Positions 51,201 through 58,331 of a stretch of 64,000 bases of DNA are shown piece by piece (the stretch's first letter is position 1; each line of letters starts with the position of its first letter). Source of the stretch: Psococerastis gibbosa. Its lineage: Eukaryota > Arthropoda > Insecta > Psocodea > Psocidae. The notes beneath the pieces were generated by a model that saw only the letters and a list, made by a program, of their open reading frames with translations, searched no databases and was not told the origin of the DNA. The stretch spans positions 34,925,921 to 34,989,920 of the forward strand of contig OZ020485.1 of NCBI GenBank assembly GCA_963971405.1, read 5' to 3'. A program made the translations under genes and the position numbers.

Positions 51201-54200
51201 CCTAGCTCATGCAACTCCACCAGGCGCAGGCAAAAGGTATAAAGCAGCCAGCTTGGTATCCCGAAATATGCGCCGACAACTGTCTATAATTTTAATTTCA
51301 CAGCCTTCAAAAACAGACCTCACCCTTCAAAAGTTTATCCTATTTAATAATTCTTCTTATTCGGCATCCGCTGAATGGTGAAACATGATAAAATTTGGAT
51401 ATGAATTGTTTATGGGGAAAAGGGATTAAGTACGTGGTATCCATGGCGTAACAGAAGGGTAGAAAGTTATGCAAGGCATAAGGAGGCCCCCGCAGGAAGG
51501 TAAATATATCAAAAATATATCAAAATAAAAAAAACTAATTTAAGAAAGGAAAATGAAAGCTTAAAGCTAGTGTAATTGCAAAAAATTGTAGGGGTGGGGG
51601 CCCACTGTCTTGCGTAAGAGTCCCCAAAAATTTGTTACACCACTGGTAGCATCAATGAAGTATCATCTTGTTCTTTAGGCAACTATTCCACTTATAAATT
51701 TTTCATCAATAATTGATGAGAATTTATCTTTACTCTCATCAATTATTGATGCACAAATGGCGGAATATTGACTAGAGGAATAACCGCCTTATCGCTGGGC
51801 GGATTTCGAAAAGTAGATAACTGCATCACATGACGGGGAGACCCTTCGGTACCGGCAGGATACCTAATAATTTGTATGTAATTGATTTTCCGGATCTTAT
51901 AGCCCAAAATGTTTTCTCAGTGTATGATTGCATGGGGGTCTCCATGGTGGGTAAGGTCTAAGGAAGCTGACCCGGCACGCATGGGACCCATCACACGCAC
52001 GCCAACTCACGACTACCACTGATCCCCGCATTAATAAAAATTGTATTTTCAGAGAAATGTGAAAATAGATTTTTAATTCGCATGAACGGTTTATCACTAT
52101 TTGCTGCACATTCTGCCTTCCAAAAAATCAAGCAACTGAGATTTCGAATAAATTGTGTAAGGTAACCACTGTTTGTTGCACAGCATATCTGTCACACATT
52201 ATACTATATAAAAAGGTTTCTGAGTTGGTGAGTTGGTATTAGTATTACTTTTTATTTAGGACTTTTTGTGGGCCCATGACCCTTGTCCAATGCCAACGAC
52301 CCTATGGCGATAATGGACAAGCTGAGACAAGCTTACCATTGACGCAATGAAACAGGCGGAAGCATGACTTAAGGGCAATATTCCATTTCAGTGCAAACTT
52401 CAATTTTTCATGAAATATCGAACGTAGAACAATGAAAAAATGCTGAGTCGCAAGAAGAATTTTTTCTCCTTATTTTGATAGTATGTTGCAATAATCAATA
52501 CCGATCGGCTATAGTTAGTGAACTTGATACGCAAAAAATAACGGTCACTCAGGAGTTAAAGTTGAAGGAGTTCATCAACTGTGGCGAATTGGGGTTAGTT
52601 AAGGCCACATACTATACGATATATCAAAATTAGGGAAAAAATTCTTCTTGTGAATCATCATTTTTTCATTGTTCTGCGTTCCATATTTCATGAGAAATTG
52701 ATGTTTGAGCAGAAAATGGAATATGGGCGACTCCGGTTGGCCCTTAACAAAGTACAGATACGAGTCGTTGGTGAGCTAATTAAATGTTTGTATCAGTTTA
52801 GGTCACGTCTAGATGAAAACCAAACAAAAAATCATTTAAATTGCAATTGTTAAAATGTATGACTAACTCACAACCTTCGAGGAAGTATCGTATTGGGTAG
52901 ACTAAGGCAGGAAATTCATCGCATATACAAAGCTTCGTGCAAACATGCCTATTTAGTTAGACGGGACTATTATCTTGTACATAGCCTATAATTACAGCCA
53001 ACAGCTAAACATTTTTCGGTAGGTACAGATACCTGGGCCGGGACTTGTTTCACACGCAGCTTTGCTAGGTCTATAATCAAAACTTACAATCGCAGATAGT
53101 AAGCTAAATGAGGAATCTGACCGTACGAAGCTACTTCTTAGAGAACATAATACGTAAATTTTCGACCCCAAATCGGACACTTTATTTTTTATTCAAGTTA
53201 CAATGAAATATATATTAAAAATTTAGGTACTCTGTTTTGCATGAACTGTATATGTTTGTTACATATGCGAGCACTTAGAATAAAAATAGTTTATCAGGGC
53301 TGATAGAGTTCTTATATAGAAGAGAAGAGGGAACGGATACGATATTTCCAAAAGGCACTTATTCCAGCGACGTCAATAGTTCACTATTGACGCCGGTGGA
53401 ATAAGCGCCAAATACATACTAAGATACATTTATCAAAATCAAAATTTATCAAAATCAAAATGAAGTTTAAAAATGCAACATGACCGACGAGGTGGTGTTC
53501 ACATGGAAAACGCAAGTCTGGAAATATTCTGCATTTGAAAATTGATGTCAATACATATGCCTGATACGGTACTACCCATAGTTATTCCATTTTAAGGTAG
53601 AGATTTCAAAATATGTTGTAAACAAAAGAAGATATGAAAATTTTCAGTTCGAAAATTAATAAAAATACAAGCTTCCTCAAAACGCCGGCTTGCACTCGAC
53701 TGAATTACTACCATATGGTATAAAATCAACATAAAGAACTTTACTGTGTTTTTTTAGTAATTGATTTCAGTGGAGAAAACGTAAATTTGTAAATTTACTG
53801 CGAAAAGGTGTATCTTTAGGAATTTCTCTTTTGACCATTTCCATATCTTGGCGGCTGCAAGACTAGGAATTAGATAACGTATTTATTTTCGTAAAAAAGA
53901 CTCATTTGTATACAAAAGATTTTGCAAAGTCTGCCTTAAAACTCCTGACAATAAATTGTAAAAAATGGCTCAAATGTTATATTAAAAAAAACATAGCCCT
54001 TTTTTAAATAATCAAAACAGACTCATATTCACAGCTGATTGTCGGGGTTAAATTGTACAATAGCGAATTTCTCCATTCTTCAATTAAAATTTAAATCTTC
54101 AAACTTTTAATTTAATACTTGAGGTAGTTACTTCAATAGTAATAGTATTAACAGTAGACCTACTTTTAGGAAATGAAATGTTGGGTAAGTGATCCGTGAT

Positions 54201-57200
54201 AGCATTGGGATAACGCATGAGAATTAATTATAAAGCAGAAACTCACTTGATTGTTTTTTGGGAAACAAAGTTCTAGGAAAACTATCTTTGGTTATTAATC
54301 GGGCAATGTGAAGCTTGGGAGATTACAGTCTTAATTAACATGACACACGAAAACATTGTTAATTGGCAAACTGATACCATCGGCCATTTTGCATTTACAG
54401 TATAGTTGGACGCCCAAAATTTAAATGAGTGGTAACGCTTTATTAGATGAGAAGCCGACGTACGACAATCGTATACATACGATAACTTATTTAAAGAAAA
54501 AAAAGAAAGAAAATTGTCTTTATTTTCCAAGACGAATTTTGGGCCATGCGACCCATTCTAAGGCGCGGTTTCCACCGACCTGCTAGTGCTAAATACAAAT
54601 ACGGTGACGTGGTAACAGACATTCAAGACTTAGGCGGGGTTTCCACCGACCTCGCATTGCAGAATGATATTGACGGAAATTTGAATTTTTCTTTTTATAG
54701 AAATCTATTAAAATGTTTGTACTTAACATATCCCATGAAGCCATTTTTTAATTTTAGTTTGTATGTTTGTGATTTTCCTCTATGATCATTGATCAATTTC
54801 AACTATGGCATAGAGTAAAACAAACATTTCCGTCAATGTCATTTGCATTCTGCAATGCGAGGTCGGTGGAAACCCCGCCTAAGTGGAAACCGCGCCTTAC
54901 AACAAGCCCATAAAACGTAATGCCTACAAAAATTTAGGACCAGGTAAAAGAACAATGGATGATAGATAGATTTAGTTTTTCCTTGATACCCTGTTTCGGA
55001 TATAATTTACTTAGTACTTTGTCTGGGATGGTAGTAGTTGTAGATTTTGGCAGTCCCAGGTCACGGTGAGGGCCAATAGGACAGTCTGGGATGGTACAGT
55101 ATTACAATCTGTTTTATTATAGTTCCATAGGTACTGCTAATAATATTGAAAAATATAGCACTGCATGAATTTTAGGATGACTTAGGCAGTCAGTTCAATT
55201 CAAATTTTTAAACTTTAGGTTACCCCATATAGGCCTACTATAGAATAGGGTAAATCGTAGCAACAGACATAGTACTTTTAGTTTAGTCTGCCGTGTCTAG
55301 AATACAGAAATGGGTACTTTCTTTTGGAGTACCTTCATGAAACGTTCAGAAAACTACAATTTTCACTAATATAAATAAATAATCGACGAAACATGCGAAC
55401 GGGCGTTCATGAATAAATAAATAGTGGATTTTCGTTTTATTACTAAGCTAACCCAGAATTTAGGGCTATAAAGGTTTCTCTTACACTCAACTAGGAAGAC
55501 CCGGGACCACCTGCTTTACACGCTCTGCAAATCATGGCCAGAAAATATAGCATTGTATGGGACTCGAATGAACAACCTTTTGGTTAAAAGTCAGAGTCCG
55601 TACCACTACTCTACAATGTCCTGACATAAATACTCAGTAAGGTACACTATGTACATTATACCTATAGTGAAAGTTAAAATTAAGAAATATTGATTTCATA
55701 AAAAAAATTTTTGTACTTAGCCTAGGTTGTCAATAAATAAAATTTCAAAACAAGTTTAATTTTGTGGTTAGTCTAAGAATATAGTGTGGGATAGCATTCA
55801 GGTTGTTTTAAACTATAGGTGCGACATTGCGGTAACATTTTAACTGAAATGTAAACTGTAAGGCGACACTTGAGTTGTGCTACCAGTGGTAGGTCCCGAT
55901 TCTCCATTTTCAACCTGTCAAATTAATTTGCATCTGTGGGCATTGGGCAAAAAGACACTGATCGCCTAACCAAGACAGATTGTTTGCAGCTGGCTGATCA
56001 TCTTTCCCGGTTATGTAATGCTTCCAAAATCATTCATCTTATCACAATTTTACTCCTCATATTTTTGAAGACTGACGAGGTACACTTAGAGGATATTTTG
56101 TAAAAAAAAAAAAATGTACTCATTTTTCAGTTAATAATTGGTTTTGTGGCTCAAATTTGTGCGGAAAAGCAAAGGCAAAATTGCATATTTGCCCATGATT
56201 TTATATAATTGAACTGTTAAATTAACCTCATTCCGACACTTGTGTGTGTGAAGCTAAGTGTGACGTCATCTCGCTGAAACAGGGTTGTGCTGCGAGATGA
56301 TAAAAAACCCCACTTTTATTGTGCCCGACTGTGATTCTTAAAGAATAAAAAAAGTGTTTGTGGGTGGGAAACTTTCATAAGTGTGATTTACAAGCCCCTG
56401 TCATGAATACGCCACTTAAATAGTTTATAATTGGTGGCAAATACCGTTTGGTACGAAAGATTGGTAGTGGTTCTTTTGGGGACATTTATTTAGGAATTAA
56501 TATTACTAATGGAGAGGAGGTGGCTGTCGAAATGGAGCCCTTGGGGAGCGGTATCCGCAGCTTCTCTATGAAAGTAAACTATATAGAATCTTGTATGGTA
56601 GCACAGCGATACCACACTGCCGATGGTACGACATCAATATTAAATAGTTTTTTATATTATTGAATTCAGCAAAAAAAAAAAAAAAAAAAAAATCAGTTGC
56701 TAATGAGGTAACAACTTATAAAAGCAAACGAGAATTCGATAGGCACAAATAAGCCATTGTAAAGTAACCTACAATGATTTAAGATATTTCAATCAGTTTT
56801 TAAAGACAGATACATGATTTTCGTCTGAGGGTATGGGAAAACATGTCAATAAAAGAATAACTGTACATAGAAAACCCGTGGGACAGGGGTGCTTTTTTAG
56901 CTTTTCACATGTGCAATTATACAATAATATTAATAAATTATAATATCATTTGAACTGCTCAAATCGAGCGTGATTTGAATTTACTGCATGTCTAATGATG
57001 TAATTAAATCATTAAAGGTTTCTATATACAATATCTGAAAATAATAATGGCATTATCTAAAGTTGTTGATGATCTTTGATGTAACCAAAGTTTATACTGT
57101 ATGTAAAATGGCCGGAAACTACAATATTAAGAATGCATTTAAGAAACATTAAACCCTAGGCTACATATTTGATTTTCATTTCCATTGTGATGAAATATTT

Positions 57201-57955
57201 CAGATAATAATAATTATGTAATTAGTAACGTTAATTTGATAACATATAAGTTATACAAGTAAGTGCAGATAGGCATCGTGAGCAATGGAAAGATGCAGAC
57301 AATTATAAAATCTGAAAATGTTCAATATTTTGAATTACAAAAACAGGCCCGTTAATGAGTGGCAAATTTCCATACTTCATTCAATTATGAGATATTTATG
57401 CAAATTTCTTTTTAAACAAACACGATTCAGGAGCCTAATCTGGTACTCTGGTAGTTAACGTACATTTAACGAGGCTTAACATTTCCCGTTCTGCGTGAAC
57501 CTACATTGACCTAATTGCCCGAGGCCTAACTTCTGCTATAGATATATCCAGTCAACACTTAAATCTTAATCATAGGTTTGTAGATTGTAGATTTTAGGTA
57601 ACCTTGGAGATAGTAAATTATGTTAGGAAAATTATAAGGGCCTGTATGTATTTTAATACTCATTGGAGACTTTTTTTTTTTTTTTTTTTAAACCAAGCAA
57701 ATGGGAATCGAAATCGTTCTTATTGAAATGTTATGCCAAACATAGTATTATGCAAAAATAGTTGCAGGTAAAGACATCCAACCGTACTTTACAGTAGTAC
57801 AATATACACTATATAACTGAAAGTCCCAGGTATTTAAACTTACCAGCGTCGAGAATTCGTTGTTTCACGCTGTGCTGACGACTATGCCAAAATTGCCACG
57901 CCTTAATTTCATCTTCTGGACTCTTCTCCTCTCGGAACATCAACATAACGACGCT
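16165..57955 (-). CDS. grh: grainyhead transcription factor, nine C-terminal coding exons (5' part outside window)
   Basis: Grainyhead/GRHL proteins are CP2-family transcription factors that bind DNA as dimers and control epidermal differentiation, cuticle formation and wound repair. Seen: nine - strand exons (57955-57844, 45847-45753, 41508-41452, 37719-37621, 22130-21948, 20260-20100, 19566-19371, 18160-18096, 16297-16165) join in frame to 366 residues plus TAA. The first five encode the core and C-terminal part of the DNA-binding domain, with [30 protein letters not shown] and ELYHP as clear landmarks. The sixth is a low-complexity linker. The last three hold the dimerisation domain ([29 protein letters not shown]). 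All junctions are GT-AG. Introns are 12.0, 4.2, 3.7, 15.5, 1.7, 0.5, 1.2 and 1.8 kb. No disruption is seen. The activation domain and start codon are missing from the window. Confidence 0.96.
16384..16669. mobile_element. hAT-type MITE, copy 2 (last grh intron)
   Basis: 286 bp, the same element as 13854-14138 in opposite orientation, flanked by a perfect 8-bp duplication GTTTAAAT (16376-16383, 16670-16677). It ends 87 bp upstream (transcript sense) of the grh last-exon acceptor. Confidence 0.92.
18096..18160 (-). CDS. grh: grh dimerisation-domain exon (21 codons)
   Basis: Encodes [20 protein letters not shown], matching the family segment that follows GLLNA. Acceptor TTCCAG, donor GTAAGT, exit with two bases of a Gly codon. 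Confidence 0.95.
19371..19566 (-). CDS. grh: grh exon: linker end and start of dimerisation domain
   Basis: Acceptor TTTCTTTAG supplies the third base of a split Leu codon. It encodes [10 protein letters not shown], a PPLKRPKM basic patch, then [20 protein letters not shown], the conserved dimerisation-domain strand region. Donor GTACGT, phase 0. Confidence 0.95.
20100..20260 (-). CDS. grh: grh linker exon
   Basis: Encodes 53 codons plus two bases. It is rich in Gly, His, Pro and Thr with [11 protein letters not shown] at the end. Acceptor TTCCAG and donor GTAAGT. Less conserved, placed by exact phase agreement with both neighbours. Confidence 0.88.
20325..20440 (+). repeat. Family J repeat
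   Basis: Shares CAACCCTGTCAGCCTGGCGG, GGGGAGTGAGTC and TTAACTTGAGGCACCCTA with 63868-64000, and is recognisable inverted at 42103-42196. It starts 65 bp upstream (transcript sense) of the 20100-20260 grh exon. Confidence 0.72.
20628..20648 (+). repeat. TTTA microsatellite
   Basis: About five tandem TTTA units, downstream of a TA run at 20563-20575. Confidence 0.9.
21948..22130 (-). CDS. grh: grh exon: basic segment after the CP2 core
   Basis: 61 codons beginning [17 protein letters not shown] and continuing through KIDELYHPV to [11 protein letters not shown]. The basic run belongs to the DNA-binding region. The acceptor follows a pure T tract (reverse strand) of about 20 bases, so its polypyrimidine tract is an unstable homopolymer. 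Confidence 0.96.
23009..23064 (+). repeat. tRNA-like relic
   Basis: CTTAACCTAATGGTGTGCGG resembles an A box and GGTTCGATCTC a B box at tRNA-like spacing. No full cloverleaf, so probably a SINE head. Confidence 0.4.
23983..24002 (+). repeat. TTCA microsatellite
   Basis: About five tandem ATTC units in the 15.5-kb grh intron. Confidence 0.9.
24530..25135 (+). repeat. Family I repeat, interrupted by a foldback MITE
   Basis: Same repeat as 10712-11075, split by the MITE at 24693-24966 and resuming with TTTTGACTGGACGCCATCAT. Confidence 0.72.
24693..24966. mobile_element. PIF/Harbinger-like foldback MITE, nested in family I repeat
   Basis: Ends GGCGGCTATTCCACCGGCGA and its complement; the interior resembles 11479-11692. 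It interrupts a family I repeat that continues on both sides (compare 10870-10920). Flanks CAT and TAT. Confidence 0.82.
26226..27066 (+). repeat. Family A repeat, near full length
   Basis: 841 bp co-linear with 6211-7053. The G tract is 16 long (26336-26351). Ends TATAAATTGGAAAGC. Confidence 0.85.
28217..28344 (-). mobile_element. LINE ORF2 C-terminal zinc-knuckle remnant
   Basis: The reverse strand encodes [20 protein letters not shown], the CxxC...H....C motif found near the C-terminus of many non-LTR retrotransposon ORF2 proteins. Only about 40 codons remain, followed by an oligo-A/AAAC run in the same orientation. It lies in the 15.5-kb grh intron. Confidence 0.65.
29685..29876 (-). mobile_element. 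SINE type 2, inverted
   Basis: Starts with a run of about 18 T (tail side), then CAAACAATTCAATGAATGTA, GATCGCATGGCGTGTAGAGA and CACGCTACCACCTGGCCATC. Confidence 0.72.
30036..30211 (-). mobile_element. tRNA-derived SINE, type 1, B box damaged
   Basis: Reverse orientation. The tail (GGCTATAAAGCCCTC, CTCAACTAGGAAGG) and head (GTCGGAGTCCATACCACTAC) match 15048-15226. The T-arm region is altered. Confidence 0.78.
31955..32195 (+). repeat. Family E repeat
   Basis: Shares CTTGGTTAAGTCATG, GACATCGAGAACG, CAGTTTGCCAATGG, TTCATACGGAAACAATACA and GTCGTTGGCATTGGACAA with copies at 37250, 43015 and 52258. Unclassified, non-coding. Confidence 0.75.
32841..33110 (+). repeat. 57-bp minisatellite, about 4.7 units
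   Basis: Tandem units start at 32841, 32898, 32955, 33012 and 33069 (last partial). Each has CAGGTACGTGTGTATTGGGA, CGATGTTAGCAGTGGC and GAAGTTAGCAGTGACGA. Units differ by only a few bases. Because 57 is divisible by 3, frames stay open on both strands (+ 32740-33135, - 32796-33107); no sign these are genes. Confidence 0.95.
33249..33279 (+). repeat. Poly-A run of about 30 bases
   Basis: The longest homopolymer in the window, directly before family I at 33365. No gene-derived sequence was recognised upstream, so a retrocopy origin is unproven. Confidence 0.9.
33365..33690 (+). repeat. Family I repeat, diverged copy
   Basis: Shares CAGGTGCAGGGAGATTTCAT, GGTCGATTTGTCGCAAAAAG and TTTCATTCCTCTATAAGACC with the other two copies. 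Confidence 0.6.
34373..34767. mobile_element. PIF/Harbinger-like foldback MITE, outer of a nested pair
   Basis: Perfect TAA duplication (34370-34372, 34768-34770). Arms about 70 bp: GACGGGGATTCCACC, a GGCTAGGG stretch and GACGTGGTAGCAGACATT, each repeated inverted on the right. The centre is a second complete foldback (34444-34696). Confidence 0.9.
34444..34696. mobile_element. PIF/Harbinger-like foldback MITE, inner of a nested pair
   Basis: Ends GGCGCGGTTTCCACCGACC and complement, then CTCGCATTGCAGAATGCAAA in both arms; a central loop carries TGATCATTGATCA. The adjoining bases (GACTTA / TAAGTC) belong to the palindrome of the outer element. Confidence 0.88.
35229..35480 (-). mobile_element. 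LINE ORF2 C-terminal remnant, copy 1
   Basis: The reverse strand shows [20 protein letters not shown], then after one frameshift [20 protein letters not shown] and [13 protein letters not shown], ending at TGA (35229-35231). NTRqr...Lp-elR...F---lr--Ll---FYt is the ordinary C-terminus of a non-LTR reverse transcriptase. Confidence 0.75.
35557..35625 (+). repeat. tRNA-like relic
   Basis: AGAGTGGTTAGTGAGTTTGC (A-box-like) and AGTTTGAATCCTC (B-box-like), between two LINE remnants. A second B-box-like GGATTCGAGTCCCGC is at about 35868. Confidence 0.45.
35727..35840 (-). mobile_element. LINE ORF2 C-terminal remnant, copy 2
   Basis: The reverse strand encodes [27 protein letters not shown], clearly related in DNA and protein to 35282-35360, only 0.4 kb away in the same orientation. 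It is shorter and more diverged. Confidence 0.6.
36482..36993. mobile_element. Second TTAA element, different interior
   Basis: TTAA at 36478-36481 and 36994-36997. Ends GGCCAAACCGGAGGGGG and CCCTCCGGTTTTGCC, which share CAAACCGGAG with 3706-4090, but the interior differs and includes family G (36706-36950). Confidence 0.65.
36706..36950 (+). repeat. Family G repeat inside a TTAA element
   Basis: Forward match to 4110-4400, about 245 bp, lying in the second half of the TTAA-bounded segment. Confidence 0.7.
37250..37508 (-). repeat. Family E repeat, inverted
   Basis: Reverse-strand match to 31955-32195. It ends 112 bp below the low end (donor side) of the 37621-37719 grh exon. Confidence 0.75.
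37621..37719 (-). CDS. grh: grh DNA-binding domain exon (33 codons)
   Basis: Encodes [16 protein letters not shown] and [13 protein letters not shown]. Phase 0 on both sides, acceptor TTTTCAG and donor GTAAGT. Confidence 0.96.
38421..39077 (+). repeat. Family A repeat, left-truncated
   Basis: Starts at the CACAGTAATAATGGCAGGGC segment and continues to TATAAATTGGAAAGC. The left G-tract region is absent. Confidence 0.85.
39996..40815 (-). repeat. Family A repeat, near full length, inverted
   Basis: Reverse-orientation copy, less than 1 kb from 38421-39077, with a 13-C tract at 40692-40704 and ending at AACTCGGACCGGTTC. Confidence 0.85.
40876..41180. mobile_element. Two-layer foldback element
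   Basis: Inner inverted ends CCCGATCATGGCGATTTTAA then TACCGGGGTTTA at 40911 and complement ending 41112. An outer pair of CGCTTATCTTGTTATTATTA-like arms lies at 40876 and 41138-41180. The inner end is related to the MITE at 304-657. Confidence 0.75.
41255..41322 (+). repeat. tRNA-like relic in grh intron
   Basis: AGTACAGTGGTAGTATGATC and GAGTTCAACTCCAGGTCGGG resemble a tRNA A box, T arm and acceptor, but the 5' acceptor strand is not convincingly paired. Confidence 0.45.
41452..41508 (-). CDS. grh: grh DNA-binding domain micro-exon (19 codons)
   Basis: 57-nt exon encoding [19 protein letters not shown], the most conserved core of the CP2 domain. Phase 0 on both sides, acceptor CCAG and donor GTAAGT. 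Too short to find as an open reading frame. Confidence 0.96.
42103..42200 (-). repeat. Family J repeat, inverted
   Basis: Reverse match: AGGTGAAAAAGTCTGCCCTT, GCACTCCCTCGGCCAGGCTG, ACAGGGTTACTTAAACC. Confidence 0.65.
43015..43252 (+). repeat. Family E repeat
   Basis: Co-linear with 31955-32195, including CATGTCCGAAATTCATGGGG and a TCCATAAAAAGTCCTT end. Confidence 0.75.
43286..43601. mobile_element. PIF/Harbinger-like foldback MITE with doubled left end
   Basis: TAA direct repeats at 43283-43285 and 43602-43604. The left side has two successive end sequences (43286 and 43356), the right only one, so the copy is asymmetric. The interior matches 34444-34696. Confidence 0.82.
45330..45560 (+). 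mobile_element. LINE 3' end with GAA-type tail
   Basis: Encodes [20 protein letters not shown] followed by RAA and AMMIAKRR, stop at 45531-45533, then AAGAAGAAGAAATAA. I recognise the WLKNLR...LFRAA...AMMIA block as a common C-terminal tail of arthropod non-LTR retrotransposons; the clade is not certain. Confidence 0.65.
45640..45705 (+). repeat. tRNA-like relic in grh intron
   Basis: GCTGGTTCGAATCCCGTTCT is a good B box. The preceding A-box region is degraded. Confidence 0.4.
45753..45847 (-). CDS. grh: grh DNA-binding domain exon
   Basis: Completes the split Asp codon, then encodes [20 protein letters not shown] and [10 protein letters not shown], diagnostic of grainyhead. Donor GTATGT, phase 0 exit. 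Confidence 0.95.
47072..47675 (-). repeat. Family A repeat, truncated where a LINE end begins
   Basis: Reverse orientation, with a 15-G tract at 47460-47474 in the second variable position. It breaks off at ATGATAGAAATCATTGAG just before the LINE remnant. Confidence 0.82.
47689..47880 (+). mobile_element. LINE 3' end with GAA-type tail
   Basis: Frame 47689-47841 encodes [20 protein letters not shown] then [18 protein letters not shown] and TAG, typical of the C-terminus of a non-LTR reverse transcriptase. A GAAGAAGAATAAGAAGG tail follows. It adjoins the broken end of a family A copy, suggesting insertion there. Confidence 0.75.
48340..48425 (+). repeat. tRNA-like relic in grh intron
   Basis: TCCTAATACAGCAATAGCGG then GTTCAAACCCTCTCGGGA, B-box-like with a short stem. 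Not a full tRNA. Confidence 0.4.
49661..49802. mobile_element. PIF/Harbinger-like foldback MITE (142 bp)
   Basis: Almost fully palindromic, ends GGCGGGGTTTCCACATACGT and complement, TCA duplicated on both sides (49658-49660, 49803-49805). Contains GACGTGGTAGCAGA at 49707. Confidence 0.88.
50669..50836 (-). mobile_element. SINE type 2, diverged and inverted
   Basis: Shares TTAATGAATGTATCCGATCG, ACACGTCTCCGATCGCATGG and ACAAGTACAAGCACGC with the other copies. Confidence 0.68.
50918..51020. mobile_element. Left end of a degraded hAT-like element
   Basis: CAGGCGTCCGCAACCTTTTT followed by AAATTTCGAAATAACCAGA matches the left end of 58049-58331. No right end was recognised. Confidence 0.45.
51678..51788. 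mobile_element. PIF/Harbinger-like foldback MITE (111 bp)
   Basis: Ends GGCAACTATTCCAC and GGAATAACCGCC, TTA on both sides (51675-51677, 51789-51791). The interior is a separate palindrome around CATCAATAATTGATGAGA. Confidence 0.75.
52258..52770 (-). repeat. Family E repeat split by a TTAA element
   Basis: Family E sequence up to GCATGACTTAA (52372) resumes at CAAAGTACAGATACGAG (52748); the intervening 371 bp are the TTAA element. About 120 bp of the family E interior is also missing. Confidence 0.78.
52373..52743. mobile_element. piggyBac-like element inserted in family E
   Basis: Flanked by TTAA (52369-52372, 52744-52747). Same interior as 3706-4090, but the left end has lost about 13 bp of the inverted repeat (GGGCAATATTCC). 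Confidence 0.85.
53354..53409. mobile_element. PIF/Harbinger-like minimal foldback (56 bp)
   Basis: A 56-bp hairpin: GGCACTTATTCCAGCGACGT and its near complement around AATAGTTCACTATT. AAA flanks both ends. It is the smallest member seen. Confidence 0.75.
54562..54896. mobile_element. PIF/Harbinger-like foldback MITE, nested pair
   Basis: Outer ends GGCGCGGTTTCCAC and complement. The inner complete foldback is at 54633-54879 with CTCGCATTGCAGAATG arms. The outer right arm is reduced to about 16 bp. Flanks TAA and TTA. Confidence 0.85.
55436..55627 (-). mobile_element. tRNA-derived SINE, type 1
   Basis: Reverse orientation, with CTCAACTAGGAAGACCCGGG, a degenerate B box (GGGACTCGAATGAAC reversed) and TACCACTACTCTACAATGTC. 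Confidence 0.8.
56424..56691 (+). pseudogene. Casein kinase 1 alpha retrocopy, truncated and chimeric
   Basis: The + strand encodes [20 protein letters not shown] and continues into the ATP-binding lobe of CK1 alpha through EEVAV, with no introns. The ATP-anchoring Lys expected after VAV is Glu (GAA). A TAG lies directly upstream of the similarity. After about 35 residues the reading departs from CK1 and ends at a TGA. An ATTAAA at about 56638 lies some 30 bases before a run of about 23 A (56669-56691), as in a processed transcript copied back. It lies in the 12-kb grh intron on the opposite strand. No target-site duplication was recognised. It cannot encode an active kinase. Confidence 0.85.
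57844..57955 (-). CDS. grh: grh DNA-binding domain exon (most upstream in window)
   Basis: Reverse strand: acceptor TTTCAG, 37 codons plus one base, donor GTAAGT. It encodes [10 protein letters not shown] and [17 protein letters not shown], strongly conserved in arthropod grainyhead. It ends with G of a split Asp codon. Confidence 0.95.
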
Positions 57956-58048
57956 CTGAAACAATAAAATAGCAATTATTAGTTAACTGAGTGAACTGGC
58001 ACAATGACGTCCGACATACGATGCGTATACAATTGTGCTTAAATAGGG

Positions 58049-58331
58049 CAGGGGTCGGCAAACCCTTTTAGGCAAATTTCGAAATAATCAGAATTCTGTT
58101 CGGAGAAACCAAAAAATAAAACAGCAAATTGATTGCAAAATACTTTGTGCATGTTATTAGGCACGTATATTTAAAATGCGAATAATGCACTATAAAAAGT
58201 AGGTAGCCATCTGGATGTTCTATGTTCATTACATATTATTTAAGTTTTGTTTATGGAACCGGTCATATAGGGAAGAGCCGCACCCAATAAGCCAAAGAGC
58301 CGCATCACGAGCTTCATGTTGCCGACCCCTG
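58049..58331. mobile_element. hAT-like non-autonomous element
   Basis: Begins CAGGGGTCGGCAAACC and ends GTTGCCGACCCCTG, the widely seen hAT terminal pattern; AGAGCCGCA repeats occur near the right end. Flanking 8-mers are similar but not identical. Confidence 0.75.

Larger units (their letters stand above)
45848..57843 (-). other. grh: 12-kb grh intron
   Basis: Holds a family A copy, LINE end, SINEs, five foldback MITEs (one inside another), a TTAA element in family E, the CK1 retrocopy and a T tract at about 57671. 45930-47070, 47881-49650 and 55630-56400 show no recognisable gene or element apart from the tRNA-like relic at 48340. Confidence 0.9.
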
